Origin: Acetatifactor sp.
GTDB taxonomy: Bacteria; Bacillota; Clostridia; Lachnospirales; Lachnospiraceae
DNA length: 64,000 nucleotides
Direction of reading: 5' to 3'
Assembly: GCA_029055435.1 (NCBI GenBank)
Contig: JAIDDH010000092.1
Location: forward strand, 1 to 64,000
The translations under genes and the position numbers were made by a program. The notes below the pieces were generated by a model, which did not search any database, was not told where the DNA came from, and worked only from the letters and a program-made list of their open reading frames with translations. Positions 17,447 through 25,366 of the stretch are shown piece after piece (within the stretch, counting starts at the first letter, position 1; every line of letters begins with the position of its first letter).

Positions 17447-19516
17447 ATGGAAAAGGAGAAGGGGAAAAAGATATTGTTTCCGCAGATAAAAGGTATCCTT
17501 CACGGCGGCGATTACAATCCCGAGCAGTGGCTGGACAGACCGGATATTTTGGAGGAGGACATCAGGCTGATGAAGAAGGCGGGGATGAACAGCGCCTCTC
17601 TGGGAATTTTCTCCTGGTCTGCCTATGAGCCCAGGGAGGGGGAATATCATTTCCAGTGGCTGACAGACTGCATTGACCGGCTGTATGAGAACGGCATCTA
17701 CACGGTGCTGGCCACGCCAAGTGGTGCAAAGCCCGCGTGGCTGGATGAGAATTATCTCGAAGCGCTCCGCGTGGACTCCTACGGCGTCCGCTATCATCAC
17801 GGCGCAAGGCACAATCACTGTATGTCTTCTCCTGTCTATCGGGACAAGGTGAGAAATATCGTCACCAGACTGCACGAGGCGGTGGGGGAGCATCCCGGGG
17901 TCATTCTCTGGCATATTTCCAATGAGTTTGGCGGAGAGTGCTACTGTCCGCTGTGTGTGAAGCGTTTTCAGGATTATCTCGCAGAGAAGTTTGACGGGGA
18001 TATCGACAAATTAAATCATGCATGGTGGACGCCATTCTGGAGTCATCAGTATAATGGATTCGACCAGATTGAGCCCCCCTATCAGAACGGGGAGTTCAGC
18101 ATTATGGGGCTGAAGCTGGAGTGGCGGAGATTTACCACATGGAGTATGACGGATTACATGAAGTTTGAAATCAATCTGTTGAAGGAGCTCACGCCGGACC
18201 GCCCGGTGACCACGAATTTCATGCAGCTCTATGAGGGACTTGATTATCGAGAGATGGCAAAGCATCTGGACGTGATTTCATGGGACTCCTATCCATGCCT
18301 GCACAATGATTATGAGTCTTTCGCCTCCACCATGGCGCACAATGCCTTCCACCATGCGGTGATGCGCGGAATGAAGAGGGATAAACCTTTTATGCTGATG
18401 GAGAGTGCTCCGGGGCTGGTGAACTGGCATCAATATAATAAATTAAAGCGTCCGGGAGTGCATCGCCTGTTCTCCCTGCAAGCTCTGGCCTGCGGCTCGG
18501 ACACTGTGCAGTATTTCCAGTGGAGAAAGAGCAGAGGCTCCTACGAGCAGTATCACGGCGCGGTGGTGGATCATCTGGGTACGGGGGACACCCGCATCTT
18601 TCGGGAGGTGGCCGGACTGGGGGAGGAGCTGAAGCGTCTGGAGTCTGTGGCGGGAAGTCTGGTGCAGGCACAGACGGCCATGATTGTGGACTGGGACGTG
18701 ATGTGGGCGCTGGGAGATATGCGGGGACTATGTGATGAGACCAAGCGTTATGCCGACACCTGTGCAGCCATCTATGAGACTATGCTGCGTCTGGGTGTGG
18801 ATGTGGATGTCATCAGTCAGATGGATGATTTTACAGGATATCGGGTGCTTGTGGCCCCCATGCTCTATCTGCTGAAGCCGGGAGTGGCGCAGCGTCTGCG
18901 GGCCTTTGTGGAAAAAGGCGGAGAACTGTTGGCCACCTATCTGACAGGCTATGTGGATGAGAATACTCTGTGCTATCTGGGCGGCTTCCCGGGAGATGGC
19001 CTGAGCAGCCTGTTCGGTGTTGTCAGCGAGGAGATTGACACGCTCTATCCCACCGATCAAAACGGCGTGTGCTTTGCGGAGGGCGTCCTGCAGGAGAGTG
19101 ACTCCCTGCGGGAAGAACAGGTTCGGGATTATGCGGAGCGTCTGCGGGTTTCGGATGCGGATATTCTGGGGAGATATACATCGGATTTCTATGCGGGGGA
19201 GCCCGCCGTCACGGAGCGGGTACAGGGAGAAGGGCATGCCTGTTATGTGGGCTGTCGGCTCTCCATGACCGGTATGAGAGCTTTGTTTGCGAGAATGTTT
19301 AAGCGTGCGGGAATACATATGAGACAGCTTCCCGAGGGTGTGGAATGCCATGTGCGCGCCGGAGAGGACAGACAGTATGAATTTTATCTGAATATGACAG
19401 ACCGGGAGACGGCGCTTTCGGATGTGCAGGGAGAGAATCTCTTGACGGGAGAGATGCTGCAGGGCACGCTTAATCTGGAGCCCTACGGCGCGGCTGTCAT
19501 CGTGTCCAAGCTGTGA
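17447..19516 (+). CDS. ganA: GH42 beta-galactosidase
   Basis: 689 residues, the usual GH42 length. The barrel begins GGDYNPEQWL. The acid/base Glu160 is in WHISNEFGG, the nucleophile Glu319 in MLMESAPG. The four metal-binding cysteines of GH42 are all present: Cys125 (RHNHC) and Cys165, Cys167, Cys170 (ECYCPLC). No signal peptide, so it acts in the cytoplasm, releasing galactose from imported beta-galactosides. Start ATG 17447 has AAGAGGAG 8 bases upstream. A GH53 galactanase gene follows 46 bases later, the same partnership as ganA-ganB in Bacillus. Lactose, galactobiose and longer beta-1,4-galactans are all possible substrates; the neighbour favours galactans. Confidence 0.95.
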   Translation: MEKEKGKKILFPQIKGILHGGDYNPEQWLDRPDILEEDIRLMKKAGMNSASLGIFSWSAYEPREGEYHFQWLTDCIDRLYENGIYTVLATPSGAKPAWLDENYLEALRVDSYGVRYHHGARHNHCMSSPVYRDKVRNIVTRLHEAVGEHPGVILWHISNEFGGECYCPLCVKRFQDYLAEKFDGDIDKLNHAWWTPFWSHQYNGFDQIEPPYQNGEFSIMGLKLEWRRFTTWSMTDYMKFEINLLKELTPDRPVTTNFMQLYEGLDYREMAKHLDVISWDSYPCLHNDYESFASTMAHNAFHHAVMRGMKRDKPFMLMESAPGLVNWHQYNKLKRPGVHRLFSLQALACGSDTVQYFQWRKSRGSYEQYHGAVVDHLGTGDTRIFREVAGLGEELKRLESVAGSLVQAQTAMIVDWDVMWALGDMRGLCDETKRYADTCAAIYETMLRLGVDVDVISQMDDFTGYRVLVAPMLYLLKPGVAQRLRAFVEKGGELLATYLTGYVDENTLCYLGGFPGDGLSSLFGVVSEEIDTLYPTDQNGVCFAEGVLQESDSLREEQVRDYAERLRVSDADILGRYTSDFYAGEPAVTERVQGEGHACYVGCRLSMTGMRALFARMFKRAGIHMRQLPEGVECHVRAGEDRQYEFYLNMTDRETALSDVQGENLLTGEMLQGTLNLEPYGAAVIVSKL

Positions 19517-19562
19517 GAGACAGAAGAATCTGCACTGGGCAGAATGAGAGAGGAGAGGCGAT

Positions 19563-20654
19563 ATGTTTATCAAGGGAATGGATGTATCTACGCTGCTGGA
19601 GGAAGAGGCCTGCGGGGCGAAATATTATGATCATGGCAGAGAGGCGGATTTATTTGATATTCTGAAAAATTATGGCGTCAACTCCATCCGGTTGAGGCTC
19701 TGGAACGATCCCTATGATGAGAAGGGCAATCCCTACGGCGCGGGAACCAATGATCTGGAGAAGACCATTATCCTGGCCAGACGGGCCAAGGAACACGGTA
19801 TGGGATGGCTGTTAGACTTTCACTACAGTGATTTCTGGGCGGATCCCGGAAAGCAGATCGTGCCCAAAGCGTGGAGAGGTCTGGACGAGGCGGGACTGGA
19901 GCAGGCAGTCTATGATTACACCGTGGAGGTCATGAAGCGGCTGGAGAAAGAAGAGCTTCTGCCTTCCATGGTGCAGGTCGGCAATGAGTTGACCAACGGA
20001 CTGTTATGGCCCACGGGAAAAAAGCCGGAGTATGACAATATGGCCCGGTACATCAATGCGGGCATCCGCGGGGTGCGCTTTGTTGACAGACAGGTTCCGA
20101 TTATGATACATTTAGATAATGGTGGCTTAAATGAAATGTATGTGGATTGGTTTGAACATTTCATGGAGCGCTGTGAGCCTTTTGAGATCATCGGTCTGTC
20201 CTATTATCCCTTCTGGCATGGCACCATGGAGCAGTTGGAGTTCAATATGCGGGATATGGCTAGACGGTATGGGAAACAACTTGTGGTTGCTGAGGTCTCC
20301 ATGGGCTTTACCATGGAGGACTATCGGGATAGAGAGAAGCTTCCCAAGGATGAGCTGAAGGGTATGGCTACCAGGGCAGAGCTGGTGGAGCATCTGGAAT
20401 ATCCCATGAGCCCGCAGGGACAGGCAGATTTCATGCGGGATATTATGACGAGAATCCAATCCGTACCCGGCGGGGCAGGCTTTTACTACTGGGAGCCGGC
20501 GTGGATACCGGTCTATGGGTGCGGCTGGGCCAATGAAGCGGCGCTTATCTATACCGGAGAACAGGGCCCCGGAGGAAACGAATGGGCCAATCAGGCCTTG
20601 TTTGACTACGATGGAAATGTGCTGCCTGCGCTGGAGATAATCAGAGACTTATGA
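19563..20654 (+). CDS. ganB: GH53 arabinogalactan endo-beta-1,4-galactanase, without signal peptide
   Basis: 363 residues. The fold begins FIKGMDVSTLLEEE, a GH53 hallmark, followed by VNSIRLRLWNDP. Acid/base Glu142 is in VQVGNELTNG and nucleophile Glu244 in VVAEVSMGF; YYWEPAWIP near the C-terminus is also typical. Known GH53 enzymes are usually secreted to cut galactan outside the cell, but this one starts directly with the catalytic domain and has no signal peptide, so it should be cytoplasmic and act on imported oligosaccharides. Start ATG is preceded by GAGAGGAGAGG. It ends the glycosidase operon; the sensor-GGDEF gene starts 52 bases later on the same strand. Confidence 0.94.
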   Translation: MFIKGMDVSTLLEEEACGAKYYDHGREADLFDILKNYGVNSIRLRLWNDPYDEKGNPYGAGTNDLEKTIILARRAKEHGMGWLLDFHYSDFWADPGKQIVPKAWRGLDEAGLEQAVYDYTVEVMKRLEKEELLPSMVQVGNELTNGLLWPTGKKPEYDNMARYINAGIRGVRFVDRQVPIMIHLDNGGLNEMYVDWFEHFMERCEPFEIIGLSYYPFWHGTMEQLEFNMRDMARRYGKQLVVAEVSMGFTMEDYRDREKLPKDELKGMATRAELVEHLEYPMSPQGQADFMRDIMTRIQSVPGGAGFYYWEPAWIPVYGCGWANEAALIYTGEQGPGGNEWANQALFDYDGNVLPALEIIRDL

Positions 20655-20706
20655 CACGAGTGTCAGGATGAGATTCCGCAGGGAATCATTGTAGAGGGGA
20701 ATGCCT

Positions 20707-22626
20707 ATGAAAAAAGTGGCTTTGATTATGGAGAGCTGGATGCGCTATTTCACCTACGCATGGCCCTCGGGGATTCTGCAAAAAGTAAAAGAGTCGAACC
20801 TGGACGTCAATTTGTATATATTCAACAGCTCCGCCAACTGGAGCGATGATGCGGCCTACAATCAGGGGGAGTATAATATTTTTCGTCTGCCCGATCTGAA
20901 GGAATTTGATGGAATCGTGCTGGATGTGAACAATATTGCGGACACGGACGTGCGGGATGCGCTGGTGCAGAGAGTGCGGGAGTCCGGCGTGCCTGCTGTG
21001 GTGATAGCCAACTGGTTTCAGGGCCTGCGCAGCACGGCTGTGGACAATTACGGAGCCATGCAGGATGTCATGGAGCATCTTCATAAGTATCATGGCTGTA
21101 AAAGCTTCTGGTTTGTCATGGGGCCGGAGAGCAATTATGAAAACCGGAGGAGACTCAAGGCTGTCAGAGATTATATGAATACATATCCGATAGAAGAGGC
21201 TCAGTATTATTTCGGAGATTTCAGCTGCGAGTGCGGACTAAAAGGATTTGAGACTCTGTTTGCCCGGGCCGGTCTGCCGGAGGCTGTGGTGTGTGCCAAC
21301 GACAATATTGCGGTGGGGGTTTTGGCGGCAGCGGAGCGGCAGGGACTGAAAGCACCGAGAGATTTTCTGGTGACAGGTTTTGATGATCTGGACAAATCCA
21401 GATATTATGACCCGCGTATCTCAACAGTCAGCCATGTCCGTGAGAAGCTCGGCTGTACGGCCATGGAGATGCTTGAGGAAATCTGGCGGGGCGAGCCGGT
21501 GGAAGAGATTCGTTATACAGGTACGAAGACCATATTCTGGGACAGCTGCGGCTGCAAGTCGGATATAGTCATTGATTTGAAAGCGCATTTGAAAAATAAT
21601 ATATTATATGGCATCGAGACTGAGGATTTTGAAAAACAGCTTTTGAAATTAAAGTATTCTCTTACATACTGCGACTCCGTACAGGAGATGCTGGCGTGTA
21701 TCTCGCAGTGTGTTCCCTCTCTGCGCTGTGACGGACTGTATCTGGTCACGGATCAGAGACTGTACCGTTCCTCTCAGGATGTTTTCCGTGCGGAGCAGGA
21801 AAATTCTGTCCTGGCGGAGGAGCAGTTTGTGGTGCAGGGATATCCTGAGGATATGTGTTTTGCCTTAGCTTATACAAGGGATGGACTGGGGGAAAAGACG
21901 AGTCAGAGCAATGGGGGCAATCGAATTTTCCCCATGTTTGAATGTGAGGAATCCGGGGTGGACTTTTTGTTTTTGCCCCTGCATTTTCGAGAGAAATGTA
22001 TCGGGTATTTTGCCATCCGCAATGCGGTCTATCTCATGGAGAAGCAGTTTTTGTTTGACATTATCAACGCGCTGACCACGGCGCTGGAGAATCTTTATTC
22101 CAGGGAGAAGCTCAAAGACATCAATCAGGTGTTGACGGTATTGTACAATCATGACTCCATGACCATGCTTTACAACAGACGGGATCTGGATAAGCTGGGC
22201 AATCGTTTTCTGAGAACCATGCATGATATGGGAGATACGGTCTATGTGGTTTACTTTGATCTGGACAGATTAAAGTATATCAATGATCAATTCGGACATA
22301 AACAGGGAGATTTTGCAATCAAGACGGTGGCGGATATGCTGAAGAAATATTTCCCGGAGCCCAATCTGATTTTCAGACTGGGCGGGGATGAATTTCTGGT
22401 GCTGTGTTCCGGGATGAGCGAGACCGAGCTCGATGAGAGCTGTCAGGCACTGCAGAGCGATCTGGACCGGGTGCGCGAAGAAAATGCCTGTCCCTATGAG
22501 CTTTCCGTGAGCTGCGGCTATGTGACGGCCTGTGCCGGAGAGACCGGGACGCTGGCGGAATATGTACATCTTGCAGACGACAAAATGTATGCTTGCAAAA
22601 CGGCGCGAAAAAAATTATCACATTGA
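20707..22626 (+). CDS. Cytoplasmic LacI-type sugar-sensor domain fused to GGDEF (diguanylate cyclase)
   Basis: 639 residues. Residues 1-280 are a LacI/periplasmic-binding-protein type effector domain without any DNA-binding HTH and without signal peptide (KKVALIMESWMRYF; VCANDNIAVGVL; VTGFDDLDKSRYYDPRISTV). About 290-470 is a GAF-like linker region. The C-terminal GGDEF domain carries YFDLDRLKYIND and the active site RLGGDEF with GGDEF at 559-563, so it should make c-di-GMP. Start 20707 is preferred because AGAGGGG lies 7 bases upstream; ATG 20701 is too close. Its position directly behind the galactan genes suggests that it senses a related sugar, which is inference. Confidence 0.88.
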   Translation: MKKVALIMESWMRYFTYAWPSGILQKVKESNLDVNLYIFNSSANWSDDAAYNQGEYNIFRLPDLKEFDGIVLDVNNIADTDVRDALVQRVRESGVPAVVIANWFQGLRSTAVDNYGAMQDVMEHLHKYHGCKSFWFVMGPESNYENRRRLKAVRDYMNTYPIEEAQYYFGDFSCECGLKGFETLFARAGLPEAVVCANDNIAVGVLAAAERQGLKAPRDFLVTGFDDLDKSRYYDPRISTVSHVREKLGCTAMEMLEEIWRGEPVEEIRYTGTKTIFWDSCGCKSDIVIDLKAHLKNNILYGIETEDFEKQLLKLKYSLTYCDSVQEMLACISQCVPSLRCDGLYLVTDQRLYRSSQDVFRAEQENSVLAEEQFVVQGYPEDMCFALAYTRDGLGEKTSQSNGGNRIFPMFECEESGVDFLFLPLHFREKCIGYFAIRNAVYLMEKQFLFDIINALTTALENLYSREKLKDINQVLTVLYNHDSMTMLYNRRDLDKLGNRFLRTMHDMGDTVYVVYFDLDRLKYINDQFGHKQGDFAIKTVADMLKKYFPEPNLIFRLGGDEFLVLCSGMSETELDESCQALQSDLDRVREENACPYELSVSCGYVTACAGETGTLAEYVHLADDKMYACKTARKKLSH

Positions 22627-22739
22627 TAAATACAGAATGCCTACGCATAATCTTCTTTATTTTCCACATACTAACTCCACACTTAAGATTTGGAAATGCA
22701 AATCTGAAAAAATTCAAAATATGTATGGAGGAAGTTATC

Positions 22740-23285
22740 GTGAAAGCAACGGGTATTGTTAGAAGAATAGACGATCTGGGGCGCATTGTCATCCCCAAGG
22801 AAATCAGACGTACGCTCCATATTCGGGAGTCCGATCCACTGGAGATATACACGGACAGAGAGGGGCAGATTATTCTGAAGAAGTATTCTCCCATCGGGGA
22901 GATGAGCACTTTTGCGAGACAATATGCGGAGAGTCTGGCACAGGTGTCCGGCCACGCCGCAGTGATTGCGGACAGGGATCAGTTTATCGCGGCAGCGGGA
23001 GGCTACAAGCAGCTTTTGAACAAGGCGGTGAGTCGCGAACTGGAGGAGAAGGTCAATAAGCGTGAGACTTTTCTGGCGGCCAGGGGCGATAGAAATTTTA
23101 TCCCCGTCTGTGAGGACGGGGATAATGATTATCAGCACCAGGCGGTGGCGCCCATCATCTGTGAGGGTGACATCATAGGAAGCGTGGTGCTTCTGGATAA
23201 TGACAACCGCAGCCGCATGGGAGAGGTGGAACAGAAATTGATACTGTCCGCAGCGGGGTTTTTGGGAAGACAGATGGAACAGTAG
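22740..23285 (+). CDS. spoVT: Stage V sporulation regulator SpoVT (AbrB-type)
   Basis: 181 residues, matching the usual ~178 of SpoVT. The N-terminal swapped-hairpin AbrB DNA-binding domain is clear (ATGIVRRIDDLGRIVIPKEI), followed by the effector GAF domain (ARQYAESLAQVSGHAAVIAD ... GSVVLLDN). The start is GTG at 22740 with GGAGGA 6-7 bases upstream. In Bacillus it acts in the forespore late in sporulation, so this supports a spore-forming host. It precedes a terminator and then the AT-rich island. Confidence 0.93.
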   Translation: MKATGIVRRIDDLGRIVIPKEIRRTLHIRESDPLEIYTDREGQIILKKYSPIGEMSTFARQYAESLAQVSGHAAVIADRDQFIAAAGGYKQLLNKAVSRELEEKVNKRETFLAARGDRNFIPVCEDGDNDYQHQAVAPIICEGDIIGSVVLLDNDNRSRMGEVEQKLILSAAGFLGRQMEQ

Positions 23286-23300
23286 GTTATGTGAGACAGG

Positions 23301-23335
23301 GCGGATTGATGAAGTCCGCCTTGCTTTGCTTTTCA
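23301..23335 (+). terminator. Intrinsic terminator of spoVT
   Basis: GGCGGA (23301-23306) pairs with TCCGCC (23316-23321), with additional TT/AA pairing, followed by TTGCTTTGCTTTTC. Confidence 0.6.
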
Positions 23336-23353
23336 GAAAAATTTATAAAATCA

Positions 23354-23370
23354 TTTATGTAATTTAGGAA
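23354..23370 (+). repeat. Left copy of an imperfect direct repeat flanking the defence island
   Basis: TTTATGTAATTTAGGAA; 16 of 17 bases match TTTATGTAATTTGGGAA at 35768-35784. The pair brackets the AT-rich island exactly between the spoVT terminator and the GNAT gene. AT-rich sequence makes chance similarity possible. Confidence 0.35.
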
Positions 23371-23379
23371 CTTATGGAC

Positions 23380-23408
23380 TGGCTGTATCAGCAGAGTAGT
23401 GTTATAAT
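23380..23408 (+). promoter_or_regulatory. Weak predicted promoter upstream of the mod-res operon
   Basis: A perfect TATAAT (23403-23408) with a poor -35 (TGGCTG) at 17 bases. It would give a leader of about 270 bases before mod. Confidence 0.35.
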
Positions 23409-23451
23409 GGAATTAGTCGAGAACCGTTCAGAACAGTAATCGTTGTTTTAC

Positions 23452-23682
23452 AAATCTACGCTGTTAGGTATGTTTGCCGGCATTGTTGGCAGCTAAATTT
23501 GTATCCTTTGTAAGAGACAAGGGTACAGATTTGCCGGGGATTGGGGTGTCCCCAACAAGCCATTGCTTGCAAGTTCCAAGGAAATAAGCCATAATGAAAT
23601 ACATTAAATAGAAATAGTAGGGGCAGGATATGCAGACTTGACTCAATGCGCATAGGAATGAATGTACTGGGGAGGACGAAAG
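23452..23682 (+). other. Structured non-coding leader before mod
   Basis: The 397 bases between spoVT and mod contain no gene. Beyond the terminator and promoter there are several hairpins: an imperfect ~16-bp stem AAATTTGTATCCTTTGT (23495-23511) with 23517-23532, a compact TTGGGG-TGT-CCCCAA (23541-23555), and the distant complementary pair CAAATCT/AGATTTG. No known riboswitch class is recognised. Confidence 0.4.
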
Positions 23683-25332
23683 ATGCCCACATTAGAATGG
23701 ATAGGAAAAGAAAAAGTAATAAACCATCACATGGATGTGCCCTATCGTGTACTGAATAGAGTGTACAGTTATGATTTGAATGGTCAGCATAGTGAAGATA
23801 ATGGAAGCGAGAATAAAATTATTCATGGTGATAATTTGGAAGCCTTGAAATCCTTGTTGCCGGAGTATGTGGGAAGGATTAAGTGCATTTATATTGATCC
23901 GCCATATAATACAGGAAATGAGAATTGGATTTATAACGATAATGTCAATGACCCTAAAATAAAGAAATGGTTAGGGGAAGTTGTTGGAAAAGAGGGAGAA
24001 GATTTATCCCGTCATGATAAGTGGCTCTGCATGATGTATCCGAGGCTGCGGTTGCTCCATAAATTATTGGCAAATGATGGGGTAATTTTTATCAGTATAG
24101 ATAACAATGAAAAATTCAATTTGAAATTATTATGCGATGAAATATTTTCGCCAAATAGATTCATTGCTGATATATCCGTTATAAATAATCTTAAGGGACG
24201 TAGTGATGATAAATACATTGCCACTGCGCATGAGAGTTTGTTAATTTATGGAAACAAAAATTTTGTTACATATGGAGTTTCTGTTCCAGAAGAGTACGAG
24301 AAAGAATATAAGTTATCGGATAAAAATGGAAATTATCGTTTGCAGGGATTGAGAAAAAGAGGTGCTGGATCAAAAAGAGAAGATCGCCCCAATATGTACT
24401 ATCCTTTTTTTTATGATATAGAGGCAAATGTTTTGTCTATGGAAAGGATTAGTGACAGTATGGTTGAGATATATCCTAGACTGTCAGATGGCACAGATGG
24501 GCGATGGCGCTGGGGATATGATACTGCAAAACAAAGAATTAATGAATTGACTGTGCAGAAAGTGAGAGGGCGAGATGAATGGGATGTGTTTCAAAAAGAT
24601 TATTTACCAGATGATGGGAGTAAGCGTATAAAACCCAAATCGTTCTGGAGCGGATCTGAATTTTCAGCGGAGAAGGGAACGTTGCAAGTTAAAGAAATTT
24701 TGGGAAAAGGTGTATTTGAAACACCTAAATCAACTGGAATTATAGAATATTGTATAGAACAGGCAATGGATGCCAATGCGATTATCCTTGATTCTTTTGC
24801 AGGTTCTGGCACCACGGCTCACGCGGTCCTCAACATGAACAAGGCGGACGGTGGCAATCGAAAATTCATTCTCATCGAGATGGAGGATTATGCGGATAGT
24901 ATTACCGCCGAACGTGTGAAGAGGGTGATCAATGGATATGGGGAAGGCAAAAGTGCTGTGGAGGGTACAGGCGGAAGTTTCAGTTTTTATGAATTAGGTG
25001 AGCAGCTGATGCTTGAAAATGGTACTTTAAATCCTGACATGGATATTCAGAGTATTCGAGGGTACATATGGCATACGGAAACGAAGAAGCCGTTGCCTGA
25101 TATCGGACAGGCTGATAATAAATACTTTCTGGCAGCAGACGGGGATGTGGCATATTACTTTTGCTATGAAAAAGATAGGGCTACAACTCTGGACAGACCT
25201 TTTTTGAGGACGATTAAAACAAAGGCTGAAAGCTATGTCATCTATGCTGATCAATGCGCAGTATCGGATCAAGAATTACAGAAGCACAATATCTCTTTTA
25301 AGAAAATACCAAGAGATATCATAAATTTGTAA
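23683..25332 (+). CDS. mod: Type III restriction-modification system DNA adenine methyltransferase (Mod)
   Basis: 549 residues, a little shorter than typical Mod proteins. The motif order is beta-class: catalytic DPPYNTGNE (motif IV) near residue 90 comes before the SAM-binding FAGSGTTAHAVL (motif I) near residue 372. The central 150-350 region would hold target recognition. It methylates adenine N6 in a non-palindromic site and also forms the specificity subunit for Res. Start ATG 23683 has GGGGAGGA 8 bases before it. The res gene starts 34 bases after its stop. AT-rich codon use differs from the flanking chromosome, consistent with transfer. Confidence 0.92.
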   Translation: MPTLEWIGKEKVINHHMDVPYRVLNRVYSYDLNGQHSEDNGSENKIIHGDNLEALKSLLPEYVGRIKCIYIDPPYNTGNENWIYNDNVNDPKIKKWLGEVVGKEGEDLSRHDKWLCMMYPRLRLLHKLLANDGVIFISIDNNEKFNLKLLCDEIFSPNRFIADISVINNLKGRSDDKYIATAHESLLIYGNKNFVTYGVSVPEEYEKEYKLSDKNGNYRLQGLRKRGAGSKREDRPNMYYPFFYDIEANVLSMERISDSMVEIYPRLSDGTDGRWRWGYDTAKQRINELTVQKVRGRDEWDVFQKDYLPDDGSKRIKPKSFWSGSEFSAEKGTLQVKEILGKGVFETPKSTGIIEYCIEQAMDANAIILDSFAGSGTTAHAVLNMNKADGGNRKFILIEMEDYADSITAERVKRVINGYGEGKSAVEGTGGSFSFYELGEQLMLENGTLNPDMDIQSIRGYIWHTETKKPLPDIGQADNKYFLAADGDVAYYFCYEKDRATTLDRPFLRTIKTKAESYVIYADQCAVSDQELQKHNISFKKIPRDIINL

Positions 25333-25366
25333 TCGTGTTTTGGGCTGAGGTACTTGGAGGTAACCT

